Of a DNA stretch of 33,671 nt, positions 22,009 through 29,717 are shown piece after piece. The stretch comes from Bacteroidaceae bacterium (GTDB lineage: Bacteria > Bacteroidota > Bacteroidia > Bacteroidales > Bacteroidaceae): contig JAFQUE010000047.1 in assembly GCA_017408685.1 (NCBI GenBank), positions 1-33,671 of the forward strand, read 5' to 3'. Position numbers and translations under genes: made by a program. Positions within the stretch are counted from its first letter, which is position 1; the number at the start of each line of letters is the position of its first letter. A model generated the notes under the pieces. The model saw only the letters and a program-made list of their open reading frames with translations. It was not told the origin of the DNA and searched no databases.

Positions 22009-23502
22009 ATGTTTAAAAATTTCCCTGGGTACAAGGTTCTTGAAGGAATCCAGAAGAAAAAATCCCACAAGAGAGAGAGAAAATTCCCTCTGAATGCAAT
22101 CAAACTTATTTTCATTGTTGCAATCACACTTGTGATAGCAATGTTGCCAACCGAGTCATTCGGTATTGAAGGTCTCACAGTGGTTCACCAGCGCATTATT
22201 TCGCTGTTTGTGTTCGCAGCCCTCATGTGGCTCACCGAGACAATGCCTTCATGGGTGACATCAATGGTTGTGGTAACAGTAATGCTGTTTACCATCTCCA
22301 CCAGTGCATTCTCCTTCCTCCGCCCCGAGGGTGGTGTGGGTCTGGTACCGTTCAAGAGCATTTTTGCTTGTTTCTCTAATCCCACAATCATGCTCTTCAT
22401 CGGTGGTTTTGTACTTGCCATTGGTTTGACAAAGGTGAAACTCGATGTGGCTTTGGCACGTGTGCTCCTCAAGCCTTTTGGAACACGTTCCGAGATTGTG
22501 TTGCTCGGTTTCATCCTTGTTACAGCAATCTTCTCGGCTTTCGTGAGCAACACTGCGACAGCAGCCATGATGTTGGCTTTCCTTACCCCTGTGTTGCGCT
22601 CACTCCCAGCCGACGGTAAGGGCCGTATAGCGCTTGCGCTTGCAATTCCAGTAGGTGCCAACCTCGGCGGTATGATGACACCTATCGGTACACCTCCTAA
22701 CATGATTGCACTTGACTACCTTTCATCACAAGGTATGGGTATCAGTTTCGTTGACTGGACCATAAAGATGGCACCGTTTGTTATCGTTCTTCTTGTTCTC
22801 GCATGGATTCTCCTGCGTTTTATGTTCCCGTTCAAGCAGAAGAACATCAAGATTGAGATTGAGGGCGAAATTAAGTGGAACTATAAGACATGGTCAGTAG
22901 TCGTAGCCTTTGCTCTCACAATATTCATGTGGATGTTCGGTACTGACCTTTGGGGTATCGATACAAACGTTGTTGCAATGATTCCTGTTGCCATCTTCTG
23001 TGCTACGGGTATTCTCACACGCCGCGACCTTGAGGAAATCAACTGGAGCGTGCTTTGGATGGTTGCCGGTGGTTTTGCACTCGGTGTTGCCCTCAACTAC
23101 AGCGACGCGAACTCGGCAAGTCTCAGCAGCCTCATTGTGAAGTCTGTTCCGTTCGACAACTTCTCACCGCTGGTTGTGATGATTCTTGCAGGTCTCATCT
23201 GCTTCGGTTTCTCTAACTTCATCTCTCACTCGGCAGCAACATCTTTGCTTGGTCCGGTGCTTGGTGTGGTTGCAAGCGGTCTTGGCACAGCTCTCGACGG
23301 TTATGGCGGTCCTCAGGCTATGCTCGTAGGTATTGCAATTGCGTCTTCAGTTTCAATGATTCTCCCAATCAGTACACCTCCTAATGCCATTGCCCACTCA
23401 ACCGGTTTCATAGAGCAGAAGGATATGATGAAGGTTGGTATAATCGTAGGTCTTTTGGGTATTGTACTCGGTTACGCAATGCTCATTTTCATTGGTTTCT
23501 GA
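22009..23502 (+). CDS. DASS family (SLC13) anion/sodium symporter
   Basis: This 497-residue inner-membrane transporter has 10-12 predicted membrane helices after a basic cytosolic N-terminus. It shows the two inverted repeats of the divalent anion:sodium symporter family. Repeat 1 has SNTAT (180-184) and TPIGTPPN (224-231). Repeat 2 has SHSAAT (406-411) and PISTPPN (453-459). The paired GTPPN/STPPN loops line the substrate and sodium sites. The second SNT motif is replaced by SHS, which recalls the SHT form of phosphate-type relatives, so the cargo (dicarboxylate, sulfate or phosphate) is undecided. It has its own promoter and probably its own terminator at 23537-23585. The LysR gene follows in the same direction, and whether it regulates this gene is unknown. 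Confidence 0.9.
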   Translation: MFKNFPGYKVLEGIQKKKSHKRERKFPLNAIKLIFIVAITLVIAMLPTESFGIEGLTVVHQRIISLFVFAALMWLTETMPSWVTSMVVVTVMLFTISTSAFSFLRPEGGVGLVPFKSIFACFSNPTIMLFIGGFVLAIGLTKVKLDVALARVLLKPFGTRSEIVLLGFILVTAIFSAFVSNTATAAMMLAFLTPVLRSLPADGKGRIALALAIPVGANLGGMMTPIGTPPNMIALDYLSSQGMGISFVDWTIKMAPFVIVLLVLAWILLRFMFPFKQKNIKIEIEGEIKWNYKTWSVVVAFALTIFMWMFGTDLWGIDTNVVAMIPVAIFCATGILTRRDLEEINWSVLWMVAGGFALGVALNYSDANSASLSSLIVKSVPFDNFSPLVVMILAGLICFGFSNFISHSAATSLLGPVLGVVASGLGTALDGYGGPQAMLVGIAIASSVSMILPISTPPNAIAHSTGFIEQKDMMKVGIIVGLLGIVLGYAMLIFIGF

Positions 23503-23536
23503 TAACTGCATAAAGTAACGCGTTATTATAATATTT

Positions 23537-23585
23537 CTGCCTCACAGAACTCATTTTGGAAAAGAATGATGGTTTTGTGGGGCAG
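23537..23585 (+). terminator. Possible terminator after the DASS transporter
   Basis: CTGCCTCACA (23537-23546) pairs with TGTGGGGCAG (23576-23585) with one wobble, around a 29-nt loop. Only ATTTCTTAT follows, so the T-run is weak. Confidence 0.38.
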
Positions 23586-23591
23586 ATTTCT

Positions 23592-23599
23592 TATATTCG
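23592..23599 (+). promoter_or_regulatory. Candidate -7 element of the LysR gene
   Basis: TATATTCG matches TAnnTTTG with one mismatch and lies 23 bp before the ATG at 23622. No TTTG is found about 19 bp upstream. Confidence 0.32.
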
Positions 23600-23621
23600 C
23601 ACCTGAAATATTTATCCAACT

Positions 23622-24527
23622 ATGGAATTAAGACAACTGAAATATTTTGTCAAGAGTGCCGAGTATCTGAATTTTTCTGTTGCTGCCAAGCACCTGTATA
23701 TTACACAGAGTACCCTTTCGCAACAGATAAAGCAACTGGAGTTTGAACTCGGGTTTGAACTCTTCCTGCGTAACAGCCGCCATATATCGCTCACCGAGGC
23801 AGGCGAGGAGTTCCTGCCTTTTGCCCGCAAGACAATCCTGGATGCCGAGGACGGTGTACAGCGTCTGCACGACCTGCAGCATGTGAAGGCCGGCAAACTG
23901 CGTGTGGGTGTAACATACAGTCTTAGTACTGTACTTACAGAGGGGTTGCTCGAATTCATGAAAGTGTTTCCCGATATTAAACTTGAAGTATGCTACAAGA
24001 CTGTCAACGAACTCCTTGTGCTGCTCAAAGAACAGAAACTGGATTTTGTCCTTTCTTACAAGCCGCTCTTTGACGCGCCCGATGTGGAATCGAAACCGCT
24101 TTTCGAAAATGCCTTGGCACTTGTGGTTTCAAAGGAACATCCTCTTGCTTCGCGAAGGCGGATAGGGTTGAATGAACTTTCCGATATTCCTTTGGTGCTT
24201 CCGTCACATGACCTGCAGGCGCGTATGATGCTTGAGCGCCTTATTGCCGGCAAAGAGGTAGAACTCTCATCGAAACTTGTGCTTAACGAAACCAACATCC
24301 TGCTGCAGATGGTATCCACCGGCAGTTATTCTACAATACTTTCAACCTCTGCGGTGTTCGGTAACTCACGTTTCAGGGCCATTCCAATAGATGACCCGGC
24401 AAACGTGATGGAAGCGTCGCTCCTGCGTCTCAAAGGCAGTTATGAGAAGGCTGCCGCAAGGGAGTTTGTGAAGATATTGCTAAATACCGAGGCTGTACGC
24501 CGCCGCCATGTCAACTGGTTCGATTAA
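23622..24527 (+). CDS. LysR family transcriptional regulator
   Basis: This 301-residue regulator has the LysR N-terminal winged helix-turn-helix (residues 1-60: MELRQLKYFV, SVAAKHLYITQSTLSQQIKQLE, LFLRNSRHISLTEAG). A linker helix is followed by a periplasmic-binding-protein-like effector domain (about 90-295, starting KLRVGVTYSL). Such proteins activate or repress genes in response to a small molecule. It resembles CynR/OxyR-like members in layout, but the effector cannot be predicted. It is followed 18 bp later by the acyl-ACP thioesterase and then a secreted hydrolase, probably in one transcript. Possible targets include this operon and the transporter upstream. Confidence 0.93.
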   Translation: MELRQLKYFVKSAEYLNFSVAAKHLYITQSTLSQQIKQLEFELGFELFLRNSRHISLTEAGEEFLPFARKTILDAEDGVQRLHDLQHVKAGKLRVGVTYSLSTVLTEGLLEFMKVFPDIKLEVCYKTVNELLVLLKEQKLDFVLSYKPLFDAPDVESKPLFENALALVVSKEHPLASRRRIGLNELSDIPLVLPSHDLQARMMLERLIAGKEVELSSKLVLNETNILLQMVSTGSYSTILSTSAVFGNSRFRAIPIDDPANVMEASLLRLKGSYEKAAAREFVKILLNTEAVRRRHVNWFD

Positions 24528-24545
24528 TTAATAAGTTATATATAT

Positions 24546-25292
24546 ATGGTTGAGAAATACAATGCTGTAAAGAGAATTCCGAGTTTTGATGTCGATATGT
24601 CGTCGACTTTGAAACCGTCATCTTTCTTGAATTATGCCCAAGAAGCAGCAAACATACATGCCGATTGCATTGGTGTGGGTTTTGATTCCATGCACGTTAC
24701 CCGCAAGGGATGGGTGCTTGCCCGTATGCATGTGAAGTTCCATCGCCTTCCCAAGTGGCGCGATATAATCAATGTGCAGTCATGGCACAAGGGTGTTGCC
24801 GGGTTCCAGTTCTTCCGTGACTTTGTGGTCTTCGACAACGAGAGCAGGGAGCAACTAATTTCAGCAACGACATCATGGTTGGTTATAGACATAGACACAC
24901 GCCGCCTTTCAAAGTTTCCCGAACTTGTGGAAAGTGAGGACAAATGCATTAAAGAGGACGTCATTGCCGAACAGGCTCCAAAAATATCAATGCCCAAGGA
25001 AATCACGCCCGAATGTATTGCTGTAAGGGATGTTACATATTCCGACCTTGACATGATGGGGCACGTGAATAATGTGAAGTATACCGAGTGGTCTATGAAT
25101 GCCATTGAGCTTGAGGTTACTACAACACGTTGCCTTAAGGAACTTGTAATCAACTTCAATAATGAGGTTAAGCCAGGTGATAAGGTTGAACTCTATCGCC
25201 ACAAGGAAGAGGGCGAGAATGGCGCCATTGTATATTTTATCGAGGGGCGTGTAGGTGGTAAATCTTCGTTCATAGAGAAACTTGTATTCTGA
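24546..25292 (+). CDS. Acyl-ACP thioesterase (double hotdog fold)
   Basis: This 248-residue protein belongs to the bacterial/plant FatA-FatB family (PF01643), which hydrolyses acyl-ACP to release free fatty acids. An N-terminal hotdog domain (about 1-135) contains the long helix FLNYAQEAANIHADCIG and the GWVLARMHVKFHRLP strand. The C-terminal hotdog carries the active-site block DLDMMGHVNNVKYTEW, with Asp169, His173 and Asn176. In FatB-type enzymes the catalytic motif is D-x-N-x-H; here the Asn position is Met171. The start ATG at 24546 follows an AT-rich stretch 18 bp after the LysR stop. The hydrolase starts 17 bp downstream. Co-transcription is likely. Confidence 0.88.
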   Translation: MVEKYNAVKRIPSFDVDMSSTLKPSSFLNYAQEAANIHADCIGVGFDSMHVTRKGWVLARMHVKFHRLPKWRDIINVQSWHKGVAGFQFFRDFVVFDNESREQLISATTSWLVIDIDTRRLSKFPELVESEDKCIKEDVIAEQAPKISMPKEITPECIAVRDVTYSDLDMMGHVNNVKYTEWSMNAIELEVTTTRCLKELVINFNNEVKPGDKVELYRHKEEGENGAIVYFIEGRVGGKSSFIEKLVF

Positions 25293-25309
25293 TTAATATA
25301 TTAAAATTG

Positions 25310-26839
25310 ATGAATATGATGACTTTGAAGAAATTTGCAGTTTGTTCGATGATTGCCTTTGCTGGTATTCTACCTTCACTTGCACAGAGTGATGTGGTAA
25401 TAAATGAGGATATCATCACCGGTTATTTCAATGCTTCTATAGCTGATGACGAGGTTTCATTTGATGATGCATCGTTGATTCCTATAGCAGAAATACCTTC
25501 GGTAAGAGAAAAGATATGGAACATTTGGAAAAGTGCCGTGGAGAACTACGACGAAGAAAAACTGATTCCGCTCGATATCCTTGAGAACAGAAAAAGCGGT
25601 TCTTGGGAACTTCCCTCATCGTTGGAACCCAATGCTACTATGCCATATTATTATGGATGTAATGAATATCCAAGTTATAATGCCGATAGCATATATCCTC
25701 TTTTCCTGTACATGCACGGTTCGGGAGACAAGGCGCAGGAGTGGGAGACCGGTATTGGCCTTTCATTGCGCCGTTTCTACAGTCCGGGAATATATTTTGT
25801 TCCGCAGATACCCAACGCCTATGGCGAGTATTACCGTTGGGCAATACAGAGCAAGCAGTGGGCTTGGGAGAAACTGTTGCGTCTGGCTTTTGTGAGCAAG
25901 AATGTAGACCCTAACAAGATATATTTCTTCGGTATCTCCGAGGGTGCATACGGAAGCCAGCGCCTTGCATCGTTCTATGCCGACTACCTTGCAGGTGCCG
26001 GTCCCATGGCGGGCGGCGAGCCGCTGAAGAATGCACCCATGGAGAATGTCGCCAACATCGCCTTCTCGTTGCGTACAGGTGCTCTTGACGACGGTTTCGG
26101 GCGTAATATCCTCACGCAGAAGGCACTCGAGGTGGCCGACGCACTTGAAAAGGAGCACCCGGGATACTACAAACATAATATCGAGGTTATTGAGGGCTAC
26201 GGCCACAGCATTGACTACAAGCCCACAACTCCATGGCTGGCAAAGTTTACCCGCGACCCGCACCCCGACTATGTATATTGGGAGAACTATGCCATGTACG
26301 GACGTTATCGTGAGGCTTTCTACAACATTAGAGTCATTGCAAATGCGACAACAAGTTCCAGTGCGCGTGCATGCTATGAACTCAAGAGGGACGGCAATAC
26401 CATAGACCTTAATGCCAAGATTGTGAACTATTCCACTTCATACACTCAGGGCGGTATCGATATGTACTTCAATAAGAAATACAGCAAGGCAAGCAAGGGA
26501 AAGCTCAGGATATATCTCAATGAGGATGAATATGACCTCTCACAGCCGGTGAAGGTTATCCTTAACGGTACGGAGATTTTCAACGGAATGGTATCTCCGA
26601 CACTCGGGACAATGGTGGAGAGTTGTGCGCTCTTCTATGACCCTGAACGTCTGTTCCCGGCTGCCATTGATGTTGATATCGCTGCCAAGAGTGCTGTGCC
26701 TACATCCATTGATTGTGTGAAGGAAAAGAGTGTTGAATGCAATGACGGTGCCGTATACGACCTTACCGGGCGCAGGGTAGTGGAACCTGCAACGCAAGGC
26801 GTGTATATAAGCAACGGAAAGAAAATTATGCTTAAGTAA
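25310..26839 (+). CDS. Secreted alpha/beta hydrolase with C-terminal sorting-like tail
   Basis: This 509-residue protein has a signal peptide (KKFAVCSMIAFAGILPSLAQ) and an esterase-like alpha/beta-hydrolase domain. The oxyanion strand is YMHGSG (134-139) and the nucleophile elbow is GISEG with Ser210. Likely partners are Asp260 or Asp261 (GALDDGF) and His299 (GYGHS). A beta-rich region follows (about 340-430). The last 30 residues, YDLTGRRV...GVYISNGKKI, match the tail found on many secreted Bacteroidetes proteins and resembling type IX secretion sorting domains. The frame opens at a TTG at 25307. I use the ATG at 25310; ATGs at 25316 and 25319 are also possible. The substrate is unknown; carbohydrate esters or peptides are plausible. 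Confidence 0.75.
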   Translation: MNMMTLKKFAVCSMIAFAGILPSLAQSDVVINEDIITGYFNASIADDEVSFDDASLIPIAEIPSVREKIWNIWKSAVENYDEEKLIPLDILENRKSGSWELPSSLEPNATMPYYYGCNEYPSYNADSIYPLFLYMHGSGDKAQEWETGIGLSLRRFYSPGIYFVPQIPNAYGEYYRWAIQSKQWAWEKLLRLAFVSKNVDPNKIYFFGISEGAYGSQRLASFYADYLAGAGPMAGGEPLKNAPMENVANIAFSLRTGALDDGFGRNILTQKALEVADALEKEHPGYYKHNIEVIEGYGHSIDYKPTTPWLAKFTRDPHPDYVYWENYAMYGRYREAFYNIRVIANATTSSSARACYELKRDGNTIDLNAKIVNYSTSYTQGGIDMYFNKKYSKASKGKLRIYLNEDEYDLSQPVKVILNGTEIFNGMVSPTLGTMVESCALFYDPERLFPAAIDVDIAAKSAVPTSIDCVKEKSVECNDGAVYDLTGRRVVEPATQGVYISNGKKIMLK

Positions 26840-26859
26840 CAAATAATATAAGATTAGTA

Positions 26860-26899
26860 AAAACACCAAACGAGTCCCCGGGGACTCGTTTGGTGTTTT
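26860..26899. terminator. Bidirectional terminator, 40-bp perfect palindrome
   Basis: Two 20-bp arms (26860-26879 and 26880-26899) are exactly complementary, with no spacer at all (centre CCCCGGGG). TTTTATTC closes it on the plus side and TTTTTAC on the minus side. It terminates the hydrolase operon and the convergent DUF1573 gene, whose stop codon overlaps it by 2 bp. Confidence 0.88.
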
Positions 26900-27314
26900 A
26901 TTCTTCCACTTCAATTATCTCTACCTCCTTTATTGGCCTTGCCAGTTGCTCTCCTTTTATATATACTTTAGTCATCTCCTGCTTGGCATTGCTGTGTATT
27001 GTAATGCTTGTGCGGAATTTCTTTGGTGCCTTGCGCGTGCCGTCGTATGTGACAAATATTGTATCACTCTCGCCCGGCTTTATCGCATGCTTGGGGTAGC
27101 GGTTGCTTGTGCAACCGCAAGAGGGAAGTATCTGGTGTATGTACAGGTTGGCGTCACCGGTGTTCTTGAACAGGAAGTAACAGTGTTGTATCACATTGTC
27201 GGCACCGAATGTGCCAAGGTCAATGGTTGTCTTGTCAAATGCAATCTCAGCCTTCTGCGCAGTGGCAGAGAGGGAAAGCATTATTACGAATGCTGATGAT
27301 ATAATCTTTTTCAT
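26898..27314 (-). CDS. DUF1573 family exported protein
   Basis: This 138-residue protein has a signal peptide ending in SATAQ (cleavage near residue 20) and a single immunoglobulin-like DUF1573 domain. Family hallmarks are the DLGTF segment (32-36), the FKNTGDANLYI strand and the PSCGCT motif (about 64-69) with its paired cysteines, then GESDTIFVTYD. Members are periplasmic or surface proteins of Bacteroidetes, of unknown function. It lies downstream of rel on the same strand but has its own promoter within the 64-bp gap. The stop codon overlaps the large terminator palindrome. Confidence 0.88.
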   Translation of the reverse strand: MKKIISSAFVIMLSLSATAQKAEIAFDKTTIDLGTFGADNVIQHCYFLFKNTGDANLYIHQILPSCGCTSNRYPKHAIKPGESDTIFVTYDGTRKAPKKFRTSITIHSNAKQEMTKVYIKGEQLARPIKEVEIIEVEE

Positions 27315-27332
27315 AGTCTTTCAATTTACCTG

Positions 27333-27362
27333 CAAATGTACGTCAATAACTTATAAAACAAG
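27333..27362 (-). promoter_or_regulatory. Promoter of the DUF1573 gene
   Basis: On the minus strand CTTG (27362-27359), 18 bp, then TACATTTG (27340-27333) is a perfect -7 with a near -33. It overlaps the arm of the terminator hairpin at the end of rel. The predicted leader is about 13 nt. Confidence 0.5.
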
Positions 27363-27399
27363 TAAAAAAAGAGGCATTTTAACCTCTTTTCACTTGTTT
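27356..27399 (-). terminator. Terminator hairpin overlapping the 3' end of rel
   Basis: AAACAAGT (27356-27363) pairs with ACTTGTTT (27392-27399), and GAGG (27371-27374) pairs with CCTC (27383-27386), joined by A/T runs. On the minus strand the second arm contains TTTTTTT. The last six codons and the stop of rel (27379-27381) lie within the stem and loop. Confidence 0.55.
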
Positions 27400-29589
27400 A
27401 ACTCCCTTTATGCCCTCTATTTTGGCAATGAGTTTGTTCAGTTTTGTCCTGTCGTTGACCATGAGCGACAGTGTTCCCGAGAAGAGTGTATCGTGCGACT
27501 CTATGTTTATGCCGCGCATGGTGATATCCTTCTCCTGGTTAATGAGCGATGTTATGTTGGTTACAATGCCAATATCGTCGTGCCCCACAATGCGCAATGT
27601 CACAGGGAACAGCGCACCGTTGCCTTCGACCTCGCTCCAGCGTGCCTCTATTATGCGGTAGGGATAACGTTCCTGCAATTGGGCTGCGTTGGTACAGTCC
27701 TTGCGGTGTATTGATATTCCGCCGTTTATGGTCACAAAACCGAATATATCGTCCCCGAACATCGGTGAGCAGCACTTCGACAGTTTGTAGTCCACTCCCT
27801 TGAGGTTACGCTCAATCACAAGCACGTCGTTTGAACCTTTGGTCTCCTTGTCGCTTACGAACGTGAACTCTCCGGCGCTGCGTGCAGCCTCTCCCGACTC
27901 GCCCTCGGGACTTATGAGCACCTGATAACGCTTGAGTACATCGGCAATGTCAATGCGCCCTTCGGCAACATTCTGGAAAAAGTCGCTCAAACGCTTGAAA
28001 CCCATCTTGCGTATGAGGTGGTCCATCACCGATTCATCAAACTCAATCTTGTGGTTCTTGAGTTTACGTATTACAGCTTCGCGTCCCAAGTCGGCCTGCT
28101 TGGCACTGATTTCCTTGAGCGCCTGCCTTATTTTGCTACGTGCACGGCCTGTCTGTGCAATATTGAGCCATGCCTGTTTGGGTGACTGACTGTTCGATGT
28201 TATGATTTCCACCTGGTCGCCATTGTTGAGCACGTGACGGATGGGCACGTTGCGCCCGTTCACGAGTGCGCCTGTACATCTGCAGCCCAGACCGGTGTGT
28301 ATCGAGAAGGCAAAGTCAAGGATTGTGGCACCTTTTGACAGACGGTACAGGTCGCCCTTGGGTGTGAAGATGAAAATTTCATCCTTGTAGAGTTCCATCT
28401 TGAACTTGTTGTCGCTTGCCTCTTCTTCGCTGAGGTTCTGCAATGTGTCACGTATGGACGCAAGCAGGTTGTCAAGTCCTTTTTCGCTCTTTATGCCCTT
28501 GTAGCGCCAGTGGGCCGCAAGACCATGCTCGGCCACGGCGTCCATGCGCTCTGTACGTATCTGAACCTCTACCCAGCGCCCCTCGGGGCCCATCACTGTG
28601 GTATGCAACGACTCGTATCCGTTGCTTTTTGGCACCGACAGCCAGTCGCGCAAACGGTGCGGGTTGGGGGTATACATGTCGGCAATCATTGAATATACGT
28701 GCCAGCATTCGCTCTTCTCGTTCTGCGGTTCGCTGTCAATGATTATTCGTATTGCAAAGAGGTCATATATCTGCTCGAAAGGCCTCTGTTGCTTCTTCAT
28801 CTTCTGCCAAATGGAGTTGATAGACTTTGTGCGACCTTTAATGCGGTACTTGAGGTGCGGCATCATCTTCAGGTTTTTCTCTATTGGTTTGATGAATGAC
28901 GCTATGTAGTCCTCGCGAGAAGCAGCCGTCTCTTCGAGTTTGCGGCTCAGTTCGGCATATATTTCTGTTTCGGTGTAACGCAGGGAGAGGTCCTCCATTT
29001 CCGATTTCAGTTTATAGAAACCGAGTTTGTGTGCAAGCGGAATATATAGTTTCGAGGCTTCATTGGCAACCATGCGGCGTGCGTTGTCGTCGTCACTTGC
29101 AGCCAAGCGGCGCAACATCACCAGTCGGCTGGCAATCATGATGAGGATTACGCGCATGTCGTTGGTGAACGAAAGCAACAGATTCCTGAAGTTCTCGGTC
29201 TCTATGGTAGGGCTCTTGGCATAGAGCGCATTTATCTGTGCAAGGTTCTCAAGTATATTCGCGGCACTCTCGCCAAGGCGCTCCTTTATCTCCTCAATGC
29301 CCGCCGTGCCGGCCTGCAAGGAGCGGTTGAGCATAATGCTCATTATTATCTCGGGTTGGAAACCGATTTCCTGCCCCACAATCATTGCTGTCCGGAGGTC
29401 AAGTATTATGGGATTGAACCCGAAACTGTCGCGTGTGATTTTTCCTTGTTCAACCGCTTCGGTTATCCTTTTCTTGAGGAATGTGAAATTGCCTGCAGGC
29501 AACCCGCCGTCAATGCTTTTCCTGAGCATTATGGTTAGTTCTTTTACCTCTCTTTTTTCCTCCGCTGTAAATTCTAAAAGTTCCTGCAT
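27379..29589 (-). CDS. Long RelA/SpoT homologue, hydrolase-dead
   Basis: This 736-residue (p)ppGpp synthetase has the domain order HD, synthetase, TGS, helical and ACT. The synthetase domain (about 250-365) is intact: RIKGRTKSINSIW, YDLFAIRI (275-282), PKSNGYESLHT (320-330) and VEVQIRTERMDAVAEHG (340-356). The TGS domain starts IFTPKGD (407-413). The ACT domain is at the C-terminus. The HD hydrolase domain is degenerate. Where Rel enzymes have HDxxED this protein reads LNRSLQ (87-92), and the LADRLHNM block reads IASRLVML (152-159). It should therefore make but not degrade (p)ppGpp, like RelA, which implies a second Rel elsewhere. It is transcribed alone from near 29610. Confidence 0.93.
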   Translation of the reverse strand: MQELLEFTAEEKREVKELTIMLRKSIDGGLPAGNFTFLKKRITEAVEQGKITRDSFGFNPIILDLRTAMIVGQEIGFQPEIIMSIMLNRSLQAGTAGIEEIKERLGESAANILENLAQINALYAKSPTIETENFRNLLLSFTNDMRVILIMIASRLVMLRRLAASDDDNARRMVANEASKLYIPLAHKLGFYKLKSEMEDLSLRYTETEIYAELSRKLEETAASREDYIASFIKPIEKNLKMMPHLKYRIKGRTKSINSIWQKMKKQQRPFEQIYDLFAIRIIIDSEPQNEKSECWHVYSMIADMYTPNPHRLRDWLSVPKSNGYESLHTTVMGPEGRWVEVQIRTERMDAVAEHGLAAHWRYKGIKSEKGLDNLLASIRDTLQNLSEEEASDNKFKMELYKDEIFIFTPKGDLYRLSKGATILDFAFSIHTGLGCRCTGALVNGRNVPIRHVLNNGDQVEIITSNSQSPKQAWLNIAQTGRARSKIRQALKEISAKQADLGREAVIRKLKNHKIEFDESVMDHLIRKMGFKRLSDFFQNVAEGRIDIADVLKRYQVLISPEGESGEAARSAGEFTFVSDKETKGSNDVLVIERNLKGVDYKLSKCCSPMFGDDIFGFVTINGGISIHRKDCTNAAQLQERYPYRIIEARWSEVEGNGALFPVTLRIVGHDDIGIVTNITSLINQEKDITMRGINIESHDTLFSGTLSLMVNDRTKLNKLIAKIEGIKGVKQVKRG

Positions 29590-29614
29590 AATGTTTTCTC
29601 GTCATTTTATTCCG

Positions 29615-29622
29615 CGAAGATA
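29615..29622 (-). promoter_or_regulatory. Candidate -7 element of rel
   Basis: The minus strand reads TATCTTCG, identical to the -7 of the tRNA-Gly promoter, 26 bp before the rel ATG. There is no clear TTTG at the -33 position. Confidence 0.35.
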
Positions 29623-29650
29623 GTTCTTTCTCATTAAAAAAAGTCTTTTT

Positions 29651-29682
29651 TTTGCCATTTATGGATTTTATTTCTATATTCG
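29651..29682 (+). promoter_or_regulatory. Promoter of the DUF4301 gene
   Basis: TTTG (29651-29654), 20 bp, then TATATTCG (29675-29682) matches the Bacteroidetes promoter with one mismatch. Transcription would start near 29689, about 30 nt before the ATG. Confidence 0.65.
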
Positions 29683-29717
29683 CCTGATTAATTAAGAAAA
29701 CTTTAACTAATTGTATT

